The position numbers and the translations under genes are program-made. This document shows, piece by piece, positions 30,875 through 40,348 of a DNA stretch of 64,000 nt. The DNA comes from Ensifer adhaerens (GTDB lineage Bacteria > Pseudomonadota > Alphaproteobacteria > Rhizobiales > Rhizobiaceae). The stretch lies in assembly GCF_000697965.2 (NCBI RefSeq), contig NZ_CP015882.1:620001-684000 (forward strand), in the 5' to 3' direction. The first letter of the stretch is position 1. The number at the start of each line of letters is the position of its first letter. Under the pieces are notes generated by a model. That model was given only the letters and a program-made list of their open reading frames with translations. It did no database searches and had not been told where the DNA came from.

Positions 30875-31612
30875 GTGCTGCTAGAACTCAGCAATATTTC
30901 CAAGCACTTCGGGGCCATACAGGCCGTCAATGACATTTCGCTGTCGTTAGAGGCGGGCCAGGTTGTCGGATTGATGGGCGACAACGGCGCCGGCAAGTCG
31001 ACTCTCGTCAAAATGATTGCGGGAAACTTTCGACCGAGCGAAGGCACGATGCGCCTCAATGGCAGCGAAATCGTGCTGCATCGCCCGGTCGAGGCGCGGC
31101 ACTTCGGAATTGAGATCGTGCACCAGGATCTTGCCCTTTGTGACAATCTCACCGCGGCGGCGAACGTTTTTCTCGGACGCGAACTGAGGCGGGGCATCGG
31201 CCCATTGGGCGTGCTCGACTACAAGGCAATGTACCGGAGGGCCGCGGAGATCTTTAAGGAACTCCGTTCCGAGACCAGAGCACGCGACCTCGTGAAACAG
31301 ATGTCGGGCGGTCAACGCCAGGCGGTGGCGATTGCGCGTACGATGATTTCGGAGGCGAAAATCGTTCTGATGGACGAGCCGACCGCGGCCATTTCCGTGC
31401 GCCAGGTCGCTGAAGTGCTCCATCTCATCCGACAACTGCGCGATCGTGGCATTCTGGTTGTGCTTATCAGCCATCGCATGCCCGACGTATTCGATGTCGC
31501 CGATCGCGTCGTTGTCATGCGCCGAGGCCGAAAGGTGGCGGACAAGCCAATCATCGAGACCTCTCCGGAAGAGGTGACAGGACTTATTACTGGCGCCATT
31601 GAGGGTGGATAG
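30875..31612 (+). CDS. sugar ABC transporter ATP-binding protein, single domain (FrcA type)
   Basis: ATPase of 245 residues with one nucleotide-binding domain, unlike the double-domain RbsA. Walker A GDNGAGKST at 35-43, signature MSGGQRQAVAIAR, Walker B IVLMDEPTAAISV, switch His in LISHRM. The C-loop begins MSGG rather than LSGG. A GTG start at 30875 is chosen because GGAAGG precedes it and the protein then begins LLELSNISKHFGAIQAV; a GTG at 30824 would add 17 residues. FrcA proteins of fructose importers have this architecture. Confidence 0.88.
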   Translation: MLLELSNISKHFGAIQAVNDISLSLEAGQVVGLMGDNGAGKSTLVKMIAGNFRPSEGTMRLNGSEIVLHRPVEARHFGIEIVHQDLALCDNLTAAANVFLGRELRRGIGPLGVLDYKAMYRRAAEIFKELRSETRARDLVKQMSGGQRQAVAIARTMISEAKIVLMDEPTAAISVRQVAEVLHLIRQLRDRGILVVLISHRMPDVFDVADRVVVMRRGRKVADKPIIETSPEEVTGLITGAIEGG

Positions 31613-31658
31613 CGGAAAACGATCTGGGTCTTTTGCGCCGGAGGAACGCGAGGTTAAC

Positions 31659-32654
31659 ATGGCAACGACGCTGCACGAGACGATAGCCCATAGGCAGCGC
31701 ACGCTCGCAGCAACAGTCCTGGGCAGCCAGACCTTCTGGGTACTGGTCGCCGTCGTTCTCGCCTGCATCTTCCTGTCATTCGCCACCGACAGTTTCGCAA
31801 CGGCAAAGAACCTCTACAACATCACCCGCAACGTCACTTTCATCGCAATCATCGCGCTCGGGATGACGCTTGTCATCATCACCGGTGGGATTGATTTATC
31901 GGTAGGGTCGGTGCTCTGCCTGTGCAGTATGGTACTTGCAGTCACGATGCATGCGGGATACGGCATAGGGACGGGCATTGCCGTCTCGGTCGCCACGGCA
32001 TTAGTGATCGGCGCGTTCAATGGCATCTTGATTGCCTATCTCGGCTTTCCGCCCTTTGTCGTAACGCTCGGCATGCTCTCGGTTGCCCGGAGCCTGGCCA
32101 TGGTCGCGTCCAACAATACTGTCGTCTTCGAATTTGGCCCCGATCATGCCAAGCTGCTGGCGTTGGGCGGTGGGGCGGTCTTCGGTATCGCCAATCCAGT
32201 GATCTACATGATCGTGCTGGCGCTCCTGACCGGCTTCGTGCTGCGGTGGACGCGGATCGGCCGCTACATTTACGCCATTGGTGGCAACGAAAAGGCGGCC
32301 GTTGCCACGGGCCTTCCCGTACGACCCATCAAGGTCTGCGTCTATATGATCTCGGCGCTGTCGGCTGGCATCGCCGGCATCATTCAGACCGGCTGGCTGG
32401 GTGCTGTGACGACCAATATTGGAGCGGGCATGGAGTTGCAGGTCATCGCTGCGGCAGTGATTGGGGGCGCTAATCTCGCTGGCGGCGCAGGTACTGCCTT
32501 CGGCGCACTTGTCGGTGCGGCACTCATCGAGGTGATCCGCAATAGCCTCGGACTTCTCGGCATCAATGCGTTCTGGCAGGGGACATTCATCGGCGGCGCG
32601 ATAATCCTTGCAGTCCTTTTCGATCGCATCCGCAATTTCCGCCAAAGCGAGTAG
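31659..32654 (+). CDS. ribose-type sugar ABC transporter permease
   Basis: RbsC/FrcC-like permease, 331 residues, with about 8-10 hydrophobic segments, the family motif TGGIDLSVGS near residue 80 and GGANLAGGAGT near residue 270. The ATG at 31659 is preceded by GAGG. It completes the importer whose binding protein is on the opposite strand. A stop at 32654 is followed by a gap without clear genes. Confidence 0.9.
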   Translation: MATTLHETIAHRQRTLAATVLGSQTFWVLVAVVLACIFLSFATDSFATAKNLYNITRNVTFIAIIALGMTLVIITGGIDLSVGSVLCLCSMVLAVTMHAGYGIGTGIAVSVATALVIGAFNGILIAYLGFPPFVVTLGMLSVARSLAMVASNNTVVFEFGPDHAKLLALGGGAVFGIANPVIYMIVLALLTGFVLRWTRIGRYIYAIGGNEKAAVATGLPVRPIKVCVYMISALSAGIAGIIQTGWLGAVTTNIGAGMELQVIAAAVIGGANLAGGAGTAFGALVGAALIEVIRNSLGLLGINAFWQGTFIGGAIILAVLFDRIRNFRQSE

Positions 32655-33029
32655 CGCACACGCCCTGCAGCACGCGATTTTCTCACGCGTTGGTCGCGCA
32701 TGCCAGTGCGCGCGGTAGTGCGAGTTTGTGTTCTATTCCCGGTGGAGAACGCGTTCATCACCCGCCTACCATTCTTCGAAGGCCGCTTGCGGTCGTGAAG
32801 GCTGCTCGGACCTATGCGTCTCACTGGAGAGGAGAGGCATGACGGATCCAGCATACTGTGGCTCGGGGTGCTCGCTACCCATAGGCATACGAGCCAGCGC
32901 CTATGGCCATCAGGGCCAGGAGACGGGGATACTTATGACCGAGGGCAAAGAGGTCGAGATTTGGTCGAGGGCAAGCTCGACGGTGTTGCACTTGGTGAGG
33001 CAATTTACGGCCAAACCCGCAGCGCCACA
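32655..33029. other. intergenic stretch, no supported gene
   Basis: About 375 bases between the permease and a small minus-strand gene. Plus-strand frames of 101 and 133 codons cross it, but neither has a ribosome site or a recognisable domain, and their composition is unlike the neighbouring proteins. It may hold a decayed gene; nothing can be named. Confidence 0.4.
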
Positions 33030-33257
33030 CTAGCCATTCGGCAGTTCTTTGAGCATTGTCAGTCGGTTTCCAGGCAACAGAGCGATGATTTTGTCCTGTT
33101 CAAGAGCGTAGAGCACCTCCAGGATTTCATCCTGCGAGAATCCTGCCGAGGTCAAAGGATCGCCGACTTCAAACACGTTGATGGACATGTCCGGCATAGC
33201 CTTCAATGCGCGTAGGCGCTCGATCAATGCGATTTCGGCTTCCGTGAATCTGCTCAT
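33030..33257 (-). CDS. small protein of unknown function, 75 residues
   Basis: Acidic, helix-rich 75-residue protein beginning MSRFTEAEIALIERLRALKA, with a segment (GFSQDEILEVLYALEQDKIIALLPGN) that looks like a winged-helix or small regulatory fold. No signal peptide or membrane segment. The ribosome site is weak. Protein-like composition supports it over the overlapping plus-strand frames. Function not recognised. Confidence 0.5.
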   Translation of the reverse strand: MSRFTEAEIALIERLRALKAMPDMSINVFEVGDPLTSAGFSQDEILEVLYALEQDKIIALLPGNRLTMLKELPNG

Positions 33258-33446
33258 ACCAACTACATAACGCTCTTCGGGCAGAATTGTCTCATGGCCA
33301 TTGCACGTCTGCCGTCATCGCTATGACCATGGTCCGCGGATCGAGCTGTTACAGCGGATCGAGCTCTTCCAGTTGCACGACCTGCGCACGGCCTGGCGGC
33401 GGCCCTCGGCTACGCGGTGTTGTCACGAAGCGTTGACGGCGTTGTG

Positions 33447-33481
33447 AAAAAGCCCCACCTTCGCCGGAGCGATGATGGGGC
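33447..33481 (-). terminator. intrinsic terminator for the PBP gene
   Basis: On the minus strand GCCCCA (33481-33476) pairs with TGGGGC (33457-33452), followed by TTTTT (33451-33447). It lies about 160 bases after the PBP stop codon. The rest of the 385-base gap 33258-33642 holds no recognisable gene; a 12-base direct repeat (GCGGATCGAGCT) is the only other feature. Confidence 0.65.
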
Positions 33482-33642
33482 TCCTACCTTGATCCGGAGG
33501 GATCCGAGATCATCAGCAAAGCAAAAACACGAATGTACGGAAAAGGTTCCCGCTTGCTGGGCCGCCTTGGCCGGTTCCGAGAGGGGAAGGCATCGAGGCT
33601 TGCCGCCTTTGTGGGCGGTTCGCATTTGATCCGACGTATTCG

Positions 33643-35940
33643 TCATTTTTCGCAGAGCCTTCGCTCCCCGAAATAGGGTTGGTAGCTGCAGTCCGATGGC
33701 CGGAAGGAGCGATAGCTGCGAGAGCAAGCGGTGATGTTGCAGCTCTGAGGCGGAGCGCTGTCGTCAACCAGAACGCCCGCTGCGGGGGTCGCCAACGCTT
33801 CCCGCATGAAATCCCGCCAAATCTGCGCTGGCATATCCCCGCCCGTTACGCCTTTCATCGGCGTGTCATCGTCGTTGCCCACCCAGACCCCTGCGACAAG
33901 CGGCTCGGTGAACCCGACAAACCAAGCGTCACGATTGTTCTGGCTGGTGCCGGTCTTGCCAGCAGCAAACGCGCCGGGGTCGGCTGCGCGCCCGGTACCG
34001 CGTTCCACAACAAGCTGTAGAAGGGAAAGGAGATCGCGCCGATAGGGGGCCAGATCCACGCTTGGCGTATCTTTTGCCCCGACTCGAAAAGCCGTTGCTT
34101 GGTTCGAAGCCTGAAATTCGATAATTCCCCTGGGTTCAACGGGGGCCTTGCCGAATTGCACGGACGCATAGGCACTTGTCAGGTCAAGCAAGCTGACCTC
34201 GGACGTGCCTAACGCCAGCGAAGGCGTATCGACAAGTGGCGCGTCGATCCCGAGTTCACGCGCGGCACTGATCACCTTGTCAAGGCCGACATGTTGGGCG
34301 AGCGCCACTGTTGGCGCGTTTAGAGACCGGGCGAAGGCCTCAGCGATCGTGACCCAGCCGCGATAGCGGCCGCCGGAATTCTCTGGTGACCAGCCGTTGA
34401 TTTCGATCGGTGCGTCCAGTACCCGGTCGGATAAGGAAAGTCCGGCCTTCAGAGCGGCATAGTAAACGAACAGCTTGAAGGTGGAGCCCGGCTGCCGTTT
34501 TGCCGTGACGGCACGGTTGAACTGGCTCTCTTTGTAATCGCGGCCGCCGACCATGGCCACAACCGCTCCATCCGGGGTCATTGCCACCAATGCGGCCTGA
34601 GATGCACCAACAGTTCTTCCCTCAGTATCCAAGGCCCTCTTGATGACCCTTTCGGCAATCCCCTGAAGCCGGGGAACAAGCGTCGTTCGAACTGTGGTCG
34701 AGCCCGGCGAAGTCCCGGCGATTTCGCTCGCCTGCGGTGAGACCCAGTCCGCAAACCAACTGCCGGATCGGGGCGTTGGCGTTGTCGGGTGGAGGGTAGC
34801 AAAGCTCGCCTTGATCTGCGCAGCCTTTGACGCGTCAACCTTGCCGTTCGCAACCATCGCGTCGAGGACGACCGATGTGCGCTTTCGGGAACCTTCAAGA
34901 TTGTCGATCGGGTTCCATAGGCTAGGAGCCCGCAACAATCCCGCCAGAAGCGCCGATTCCGAAAGGTTTAGCGCTCCGATATCCTTGTTGAAATAAATGC
35001 GTGCGGCGGCCGGCATACCCGTTGCGCCAGCGCCAAGATAGGCGCTGTTGAGGTAACGCGTCAGGATTTCCTGCTTTCCGAGTTTCCACTCCAGCCACAG
35101 GGCAATCACGAACTCCTGTATCTTTCGTTTTACCGTACGATCGCTGTCGAGATACTGCAACTTGATGAGCTGCTGGGTGATCGTGCTACCACCCTCCACA
35201 ACCGACCCTGCCTTGAGGTTTCGAAGAAGCGCTCGTCCGATGCCTCTGATATCGATGCCGAAGTGGTCCATGAACCGCCGGTCTTCAACAGACAGTACCG
35301 CATCGATCAGTTGTGGCGTGAATTGGTCGAACTGTGCGTAAGGTCCTTGATAAGGTCCTTGTCTGACCAGCGGCTGACCGTCCGCGGTTTCCAACACCAC
35401 GATAGGCTTTAGTGTACCGTCCCGGATCTCGGCCCAAGGGACATCTTTTAGCGCCCACACCAACCCCGTTACACCAACCAGAATACAGAAAACGGCGGTC
35501 AGCCGCACCGCCGATTTCCACCTGGCTTTCCTTTGCAAGACAGGCTGGCTAGACCGGCGAAGCGCTCGTCCTGCCTTTTTGGGAGCGTTCGCAAGTGCCC
35601 CGCCGAGATTTTTCAGCAGAAATGAAAGAGTTTGCTTATCCGCAGCCTGGACCTTGGTCTTTACGGACGAAGCAGCCGCCCGGACCTTGACCTTGACCGC
35701 TGTTGAGATAGCCCGCAAATCGTAGTGAAGCGCACGAAGCAGAGCGTGCGCTGCCTGTCGGGTCTGCTCAAACGGCAGAGGTGGACGTTCGCTCGTTCCA
35801 GCTCGTATCAACGGGTCAGCGTCTGCGCTGTGATCGGCCTCTTTTGTTCCCGCGGGGGCTCTCTGGGCGAGCATTTCCGCCTTTTGATGGTCGTCCGACC
35901 CAGTGCCACTTCGTGTAGAGACGTGAGGATTGCGGGGCAT
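33643..35940 (-). CDS. class A penicillin-binding protein (PBP1A type) with C-terminal BA14K-like tail
   Basis: Bifunctional peptidoglycan synthase, 765 residues. A long basic cytoplasmic N-terminus (1-140) is followed by one membrane anchor (about 146-163). The GT51 glycosyltransferase has Glu219 in SVEDRRFMDHFG and GGSTITQQLIK (250-260). The transpeptidase has Ser486-x-x-Lys489 (GSTFK), SLN at 539-541 and KTGTS at 662-666. The last 32 residues (734-765) carry four Cys and the pattern C-x-x-SYRSF...SYQPYFGERRLC, close to the BA14K repeat of alphaproteobacterial surface proteins. Monocistronic; no clear ribosome site at the ATG. Confidence 0.9.
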   Translation of the reverse strand: MPRNPHVSTRSGTGSDDHQKAEMLAQRAPAGTKEADHSADADPLIRAGTSERPPLPFEQTRQAAHALLRALHYDLRAISTAVKVKVRAAASSVKTKVQAADKQTLSFLLKNLGGALANAPKKAGRALRRSSQPVLQRKARWKSAVRLTAVFCILVGVTGLVWALKDVPWAEIRDGTLKPIVVLETADGQPLVRQGPYQGPYAQFDQFTPQLIDAVLSVEDRRFMDHFGIDIRGIGRALLRNLKAGSVVEGGSTITQQLIKLQYLDSDRTVKRKIQEFVIALWLEWKLGKQEILTRYLNSAYLGAGATGMPAAARIYFNKDIGALNLSESALLAGLLRAPSLWNPIDNLEGSRKRTSVVLDAMVANGKVDASKAAQIKASFATLHPTTPTPRSGSWFADWVSPQASEIAGTSPGSTTVRTTLVPRLQGIAERVIKRALDTEGRTVGASQAALVAMTPDGAVVAMVGGRDYKESQFNRAVTAKRQPGSTFKLFVYYAALKAGLSLSDRVLDAPIEINGWSPENSGGRYRGWVTIAEAFARSLNAPTVALAQHVGLDKVISAARELGIDAPLVDTPSLALGTSEVSLLDLTSAYASVQFGKAPVEPRGIIEFQASNQATAFRVGAKDTPSVDLAPYRRDLLSLLQLVVERGTGRAADPGAFAAGKTGTSQNNRDAWFVGFTEPLVAGVWVGNDDDTPMKGVTGGDMPAQIWRDFMREALATPAAGVLVDDSAPPQSCNITACSRSYRSFRPSDCSYQPYFGERRLCEK

Positions 35941-36118
35941 TTTTTAAGACGCTCAAACCCTTAATGACTTAGAGCACTGTGGCGGGTTCTCAACGTACGG
36001 CAAAGACGCTGGTTCCAGCCAAAGGAAATACGCCGCCATCATCAGTGCGCGCGTCACGACAGGTGGGACCTAAAAATCCCAACTGTGGCGGGCGCGAGCT
36101 TAGGTCTTGAGACTGCCT

Positions 36119-37423
36119 TTACCAGCCCGCGAACTGCGAAACAACTGTATCCGGAACGTCGGAGACTTCGGCGAAAGCTCGATCCAGAACGTTTAATGCC
36201 TGAACGATGTCGGTGTCCGCGACGGTCAGCGGCGGAGTCATCTCCAGAACATTTGCGTTCATCCCGACACAGTAGACGACGAGGCCGAGTTCATAGGCCC
36301 GATAGATAAGTTTTGCTGCTTCCGCTCGCGCTGGAGCCCGTGTCTGCCGATCGAGAACGAGGTCGACGCCGCAGGCAAGACCTCGACCGCGGATATCGCC
36401 GATCAGTTGATATCGTTCGGCAAGCCTTGCCAGGCCGTCGCGCAGCAGTTTGCCTTTGCGCTCCGCTTCCTGCGCAAGCTCGTCGCGCTCAATGGTTTCA
36501 AGAACGGCAAGGCCGGCGGCAGTAGAGATCGGATTGCCGTGGAGCGTCTGCATGGCAAAGGCGCTGGCACAATCGAGGATGCGTGCCGGGCCGATCGCGG
36601 CAGAAAGCGGCAGCCCGCCGCCAAGACCCTTGCCGATGGTCAAGATGTCGGGGACGAAATCCTCATGTTCGAAGCAATGCAGGCGGCCGCTGCGGCCAAG
36701 CCCGACCTTCACTTCGTCGCAGACGACGAGCACATTGAATTCCCGGCAGATCGCGGAAAAGGCTTTAAAAAAACCGGTTGGCGGAACGATCAGGCCGCCG
36801 TCTGACTGGATCGGCTCGATGAAGGCGACCGCGAAACGCTCCGGCGCCGCCTCAAGTCGCTCCCGTAATTCTGCGAGTATCGCACCACCTGTCGGGTCGT
36901 CGTGGTAGGGCCGGTAGGGATCGGGGTACGGTAGCAGGAGCAGTCCGTCCGCCTTGGTCGCGCCCGCCTGGACGCTGTGGCCGGAAAAAGCCATCGAGCC
37001 CACGGTACAGCCGTGGTAGGCGCCGACGAAGGCGATGACGCCCGACCGTCCCGTCGCCTTGGTGACAGCGCGAAAGACCGCCTCGTTGGCATCGGATCCG
37101 GAATGACCGAACCAGACCTTGTTGTCGCCCGATCCGGGAAAGGCCGTGAGGAGTTTTTCGGCAAGGGCCGCCGCCGGTCCATTGGCGGCAGAAAGAACAC
37201 TGGCGCCGGCGGGATTTGCCGCAGCACCGGAGATTGCCTCAACCAGCGCCGGGTGGCCATAGCCAAGGCTCGCCGCCCCCCATGCCCCGGAGAGGTCGAT
37301 CAGTTCGCGGCCGTTTTCCTCCGTCAGCCTCGCGCCGCGGCCACCGGTCACTGCAAGCGGGAAGAAGCGCAGCTTCTGCAGGTTGGCGATTGCCGCTTGG
37401 TCTCTCTTGTAGAGTGCGGTCAC
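36119..37423 (-). CDS. class III (omega-amino acid type) PLP aminotransferase
   Basis: 434 residues. PLP Lys265 in TIGKGLGGG, Asp236 in VVCDEVKVG, and the phosphate-binding GHSGSDANE near residue 106. GTG start with GGGGAAG upstream, overlapping the stop codon of the preceding gene (GTGA). Transfers an amino group between an omega-amino compound and a keto acid; the specific amine cannot be read from sequence. Last gene of the RpiR-hydrolase-ligase-deformylase-like operon, so it probably acts on a product freed by the upstream enzymes. Confidence 0.88.
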   Translation of the reverse strand: MTALYKRDQAAIANLQKLRFFPLAVTGGRGARLTEENGRELIDLSGAWGAASLGYGHPALVEAISGAAANPAGASVLSAANGPAAALAEKLLTAFPGSGDNKVWFGHSGSDANEAVFRAVTKATGRSGVIAFVGAYHGCTVGSMAFSGHSVQAGATKADGLLLLPYPDPYRPYHDDPTGGAILAELRERLEAAPERFAVAFIEPIQSDGGLIVPPTGFFKAFSAICREFNVLVVCDEVKVGLGRSGRLHCFEHEDFVPDILTIGKGLGGGLPLSAAIGPARILDCASAFAMQTLHGNPISTAAGLAVLETIERDELAQEAERKGKLLRDGLARLAERYQLIGDIRGRGLACGVDLVLDRQTRAPARAEAAKLIYRAYELGLVVYCVGMNANVLEMTPPLTVADTDIVQALNVLDRAFAEVSDVPDTVVSQFAGW

Positions 37424-38238
37424 GGGGCTTCCCCTACGCTAGCTTTAAGACACCGGGTGAGACGCTCGCCCCAGGCAGTGACGCCCGCATCCGTATCGAT
37501 CAGATCGTGGCGCACCTCGACCAGAACGCCCGGAAGCCCACGCGCGTCGGCATGAACCGGCACGGTGTAATCCTCATCGGGATGGATGTTGTAGGGCTCG
37601 TTGTCGCCGATCGTCAGCTGGCTTTCGCTGGCCAGTTCTCGGATCAGCGAACCGGCAAAATCGACGGCGTCGCGATAGAGGATGCCGGCCTGCCAGGGGC
37701 GCGGCTTGCCGAAATAGACCGGCGTGAAGCTGTGGATGCCGACGACAAATGGCCGCTTGCCTTCGCCTTCGAGCCGGTCGAGACGGCGGCTGACCGCTTC
37801 AGCGAAGGGCGTGAACAGCGTATCGATCCGCTGCTGCCGCTCTTCGTCGCTCAGGTTTCGGTTGGCGGGGATCTCCGTCGTCTCGCTGATCTCGGGGATC
37901 ATCGAGGGGGCGGGAAGCGGCCGGTTGCAGTCAATCACCAACCTTGAATAGTTGGTGAAGAACAGTGGTGCATCGAGGCTGAGGCTTAGGTGCTGAGCCA
38001 GCGCCATGGCGCCGATATCCCAGGCGATGTGGCGCTGGCGCTCGTGCAGCGGAAGCCCCATATCGCCGAGCGCGCGTGGCATCCGGTTGGAGGCGTGCTC
38101 GCATAAGAGCAGGATCGGGGAGGTGCCGTCCGGGTTGAAGACCGCATAGGGCGGCAGTTCGTCGATCGAAAGCAGCGGCGCGCTCGGGTCGTGTCGCGCG
38201 CCGGGTTCTAGGCTCTTGATGGCCGTTGTCGAGGTCAT
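37420..38238 (-). CDS. N-formylglutamate amidohydrolase family protein
   Basis: 272 residues. Metal-site motifs are LLLCEHASNRMP, NRNLSDEER, VGIHSFTPVYFG and VEVRHDLI. Family members hydrolyse N-formyl- or related N-acyl-glutamate. No histidine-degradation genes are nearby, so the context does not support a Hut role; a gamma-glutamyl or N-acyl-glutamate intermediate made by the adjacent ligase is a possible substrate. The ATG at 38238 is used; a TTG at 38256 is possible. Confidence 0.85.
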   Translation of the reverse strand: MTSTTAIKSLEPGARHDPSAPLLSIDELPPYAVFNPDGTSPILLLCEHASNRMPRALGDMGLPLHERQRHIAWDIGAMALAQHLSLSLDAPLFFTNYSRLVIDCNRPLPAPSMIPEISETTEIPANRNLSDEERQQRIDTLFTPFAEAVSRRLDRLEGEGKRPFVVGIHSFTPVYFGKPRPWQAGILYRDAVDFAGSLIRELASESQLTIGDNEPYNIHPDEDYTVPVHADARGLPGVLVEVRHDLIDTDAGVTAWGERLTRCLKASVGEAP

Positions 38239-38256
38239 GGGTTGCCCATCCGTCAA

Positions 38257-39600
38257 TCAGTAGACCGCCGCATAGCGGGCACAAAGTTCGTCCGGCGAGA
38301 GCCCATCGACGATCTCGATCTCCTTGCGCTTCATCGCCATGTAGCAGTCAAGGAAATCTCGAGAGAACCAGCCCGTGACGACCGGATCGGCGACGAGCGT
38401 ATCCAGAGCTTCCGGCAGGCTCGCGGGCAGGCGACGAATACCGAGCTTCTCCTGCTCTGCCGCCGAGAAATCGGAGGGGTCGGAATTGATCAAGGGCGGC
38501 TGTTCGAGCCCGGCCTTGATGCCTTCGAGGCCGGCCTTCAACAAGACGGCCAGCGACAGATGCGGGCTGGCGCATGCGTCGGCGGCGCGGTATTCCATGT
38601 TGAACTGCCTGGCCGGATTGCTGCCGGGAAGGTCCAGTGTCGGGCAGATCCTGAGCGTCGCTTCGCGGTTCTTTTCGCCAAGGCAGGTGTAAGCGGCGCT
38701 CCAATGGTGCGGCACGAGCCGCATGTAGGAAAGCACCGACGGAGCGGTAAAGGCGGTCAGCGCCGGCAGATGCTTGATGACGCCGGCGGCAAAGGCGCCG
38801 GCGATCTTGGAGAGCCTGCCGGGGCGCGAGGCGTCAAAGGTCACCGGATTGCCGTTAAGATCGGTGAAGCTCACATGCAGGTGCACGCCGTTGCCGACGC
38901 CATTCGAGACCGTCTTCGGGGCAAAACTCGCATTCCAGCCGAAGAGGGCGGCGACTTCCTTGGTGATTGCACGGATGGTAGCGCCGCGATCGGCGGCGGT
39001 CAGCGCGTCGGCGGGACGGCAGGTGATTTCGAACTGGTCCTTTCCGAATTCCGGCAGGAACATTTCCGGCTCGGCGCCGGCTTCCTGCAAAGCGGTCATC
39101 AGCAGAGACCCGAAGGGTTCGGCACGGCGCTGGGCGCGCAGGCCGAAGGACGGCGCATCCGGCCAGTCGACGCCGAGCAACTGGAACTCCTGCTCGACGG
39201 CTGAAATGACTTTGAGGCCGACTTGTTCGTATTCCTTCAGCGTCTGTTTCAGGAAGCTGCGTACGCAGCAGTCCCAGGCATTGCCTTGGAGGTCGGTGAT
39301 GTCGGCGTGATAGAAATGCAGCGGCGTCTCGTCTGGCAGGCAGGTGACGCGCGCCTTGCTGTCGGGGTCGGCCATCAGCCGGAGGTCGCCGGCCGAGCCC
39401 CAGGGATTGTTCTCGGCAATCAGGTCGAAGGGCGTGAGCGCCAGGTTGGCCGGCACCCAGCCGACACCCTTGCGCAGGTAGCTGTCGATCTCGGAAGCCG
39501 CAAAACTGCGGCCGCGCGTGATGCCGGCGATGTCGGTCGTGACGAAGGTGGCAAGTTCCGTCAGTGCGGCGGCCGCCTTGCCGTTGTTGGTTTCCGTCAT
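38257..39600 (-). CDS. glutamine synthetase family protein (gamma-glutamyl-amine ligase type)
   Basis: 447 residues with the GS beta-grasp and catalytic domains: SAVEQEFQLLG (metal Glu), QFEITCRPAD, NGVHLHVSF, GEKNREATLRIC and FNMEYRAADACASPHLSLA. It is not the housekeeping GlnA: the adenylylation-loop and GAGMHxH signatures differ and the operon is catabolic. Relatives such as PuuA and GlnT ligate glutamate to an amine using ATP. AGGGGAA precedes the ATG. It follows the isochorismatase-like hydrolase by 38 bases. Confidence 0.87.
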   Translation of the reverse strand: MTETNNGKAAAALTELATFVTTDIAGITRGRSFAASEIDSYLRKGVGWVPANLALTPFDLIAENNPWGSAGDLRLMADPDSKARVTCLPDETPLHFYHADITDLQGNAWDCCVRSFLKQTLKEYEQVGLKVISAVEQEFQLLGVDWPDAPSFGLRAQRRAEPFGSLLMTALQEAGAEPEMFLPEFGKDQFEITCRPADALTAADRGATIRAITKEVAALFGWNASFAPKTVSNGVGNGVHLHVSFTDLNGNPVTFDASRPGRLSKIAGAFAAGVIKHLPALTAFTAPSVLSYMRLVPHHWSAAYTCLGEKNREATLRICPTLDLPGSNPARQFNMEYRAADACASPHLSLAVLLKAGLEGIKAGLEQPPLINSDPSDFSAAEQEKLGIRRLPASLPEALDTLVADPVVTGWFSRDFLDCYMAMKRKEIEIVDGLSPDELCARYAAVY

Positions 39601-39638
39601 GGGGTTCCCCTCTATTCGTTCATTTTTTAGGCGGCGAC

Positions 39639-40301
39639 TCAGGCTTGGCGCAAAGTGCCGAGGCGGCTGACCACCGTCTCAGTGTCGGTCGTCCAGCAAT
39701 AGCCGGAGTAGGCGCGAAGGGCCGCGTCATGGCGCTGCTCGCTATAGGTGGCGCAGGCGTCGTTGACGACGGTGACAAGGTAACCGCGGTCGGCGGCGTC
39801 GCGCACCGCCATGTCGACGCACTGGTCGGTGATGACGCCGGCGATGATCAGGTAGCGGGTGTTGAGGTTGCGCAGGACGTAGTCGATGTTGGTCGAGTTG
39901 AAGACGCCCGACGACGTCTTCGGCAGCACGATCTCGTTGTCGATGGGCGAAAGTTCCGGAATGACCTGCCCCTCCGGAGAACCTTTCGGCACGTGCATGT
40001 CGGAGAGCTTGTGGTCGAGCGAGCGGTCGCGGCCGTCGAGCGTCAGGCTTTCGATGATCGTGTGCAGCACATCGCAACCGGCCTTTCGCGCCGCCTCCAG
40101 AATGCGTACCTGGTTGGGGATGACGGTCTGGCGCAGGCGCCTGTGATAATAGCTCTCGGCGTCCTGCGGGTGGATCGGGTCGAGGTTCGGCTCGCACCAG
40201 ATGCGCTGCATGTCGACGAACAGCAGCGAGGTGCGGCCAGCCTCATAGGCGCTGTCGCGCCTCAAGCGATCGTCGCCAACCTTGACAGTGACTGCACTCA
40301 T
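39639..40301 (-). CDS. isochorismatase-like cysteine hydrolase
   Basis: 220 residues. The catalytic triad of the family is visible: Asp30 (LFVDMQ), Lys128 (LPKTSSGVF) and Cys161 (VITDQCVDMAVRDA). The presence of the Cys argues for an amidase (N-carbamoyl, ureido or biuret-type substrates) rather than a true isochorismatase. It lies directly after the RpiR regulator (47 bases), with GAGGAG before the ATG. Substrate unknown. Confidence 0.88.
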   Translation of the reverse strand: MSAVTVKVGDDRLRRDSAYEAGRTSLLFVDMQRIWCEPNLDPIHPQDAESYYHRRLRQTVIPNQVRILEAARKAGCDVLHTIIESLTLDGRDRSLDHKLSDMHVPKGSPEGQVIPELSPIDNEIVLPKTSSGVFNSTNIDYVLRNLNTRYLIIAGVITDQCVDMAVRDAADRGYLVTVVNDACATYSEQRHDAALRAYSGYCWTTDTETVVSRLGTLRQA

Positions 40302-40348
40302 TCGAATTCTCCTCGGTTTGTTCTGGTTCGCCGGGACGGCGGAAAAGG

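Noticed and set aside
32814..33215. 133-codon plus-strand frame
   Set aside because: Overlaps the more protein-like 75-residue minus-strand frame, with no motif or ribosome site.
38242..39204. 320-codon plus-strand frame
   Set aside because: Antisense to the glutamine-synthetase-like gene with intact motifs; no domain of its own.
38257..39600. housekeeping glutamine synthetase (glnA)
   Set aside because: Divergent signature segments and a catabolic operon context; a gamma-glutamyl-amine ligase type is more likely.
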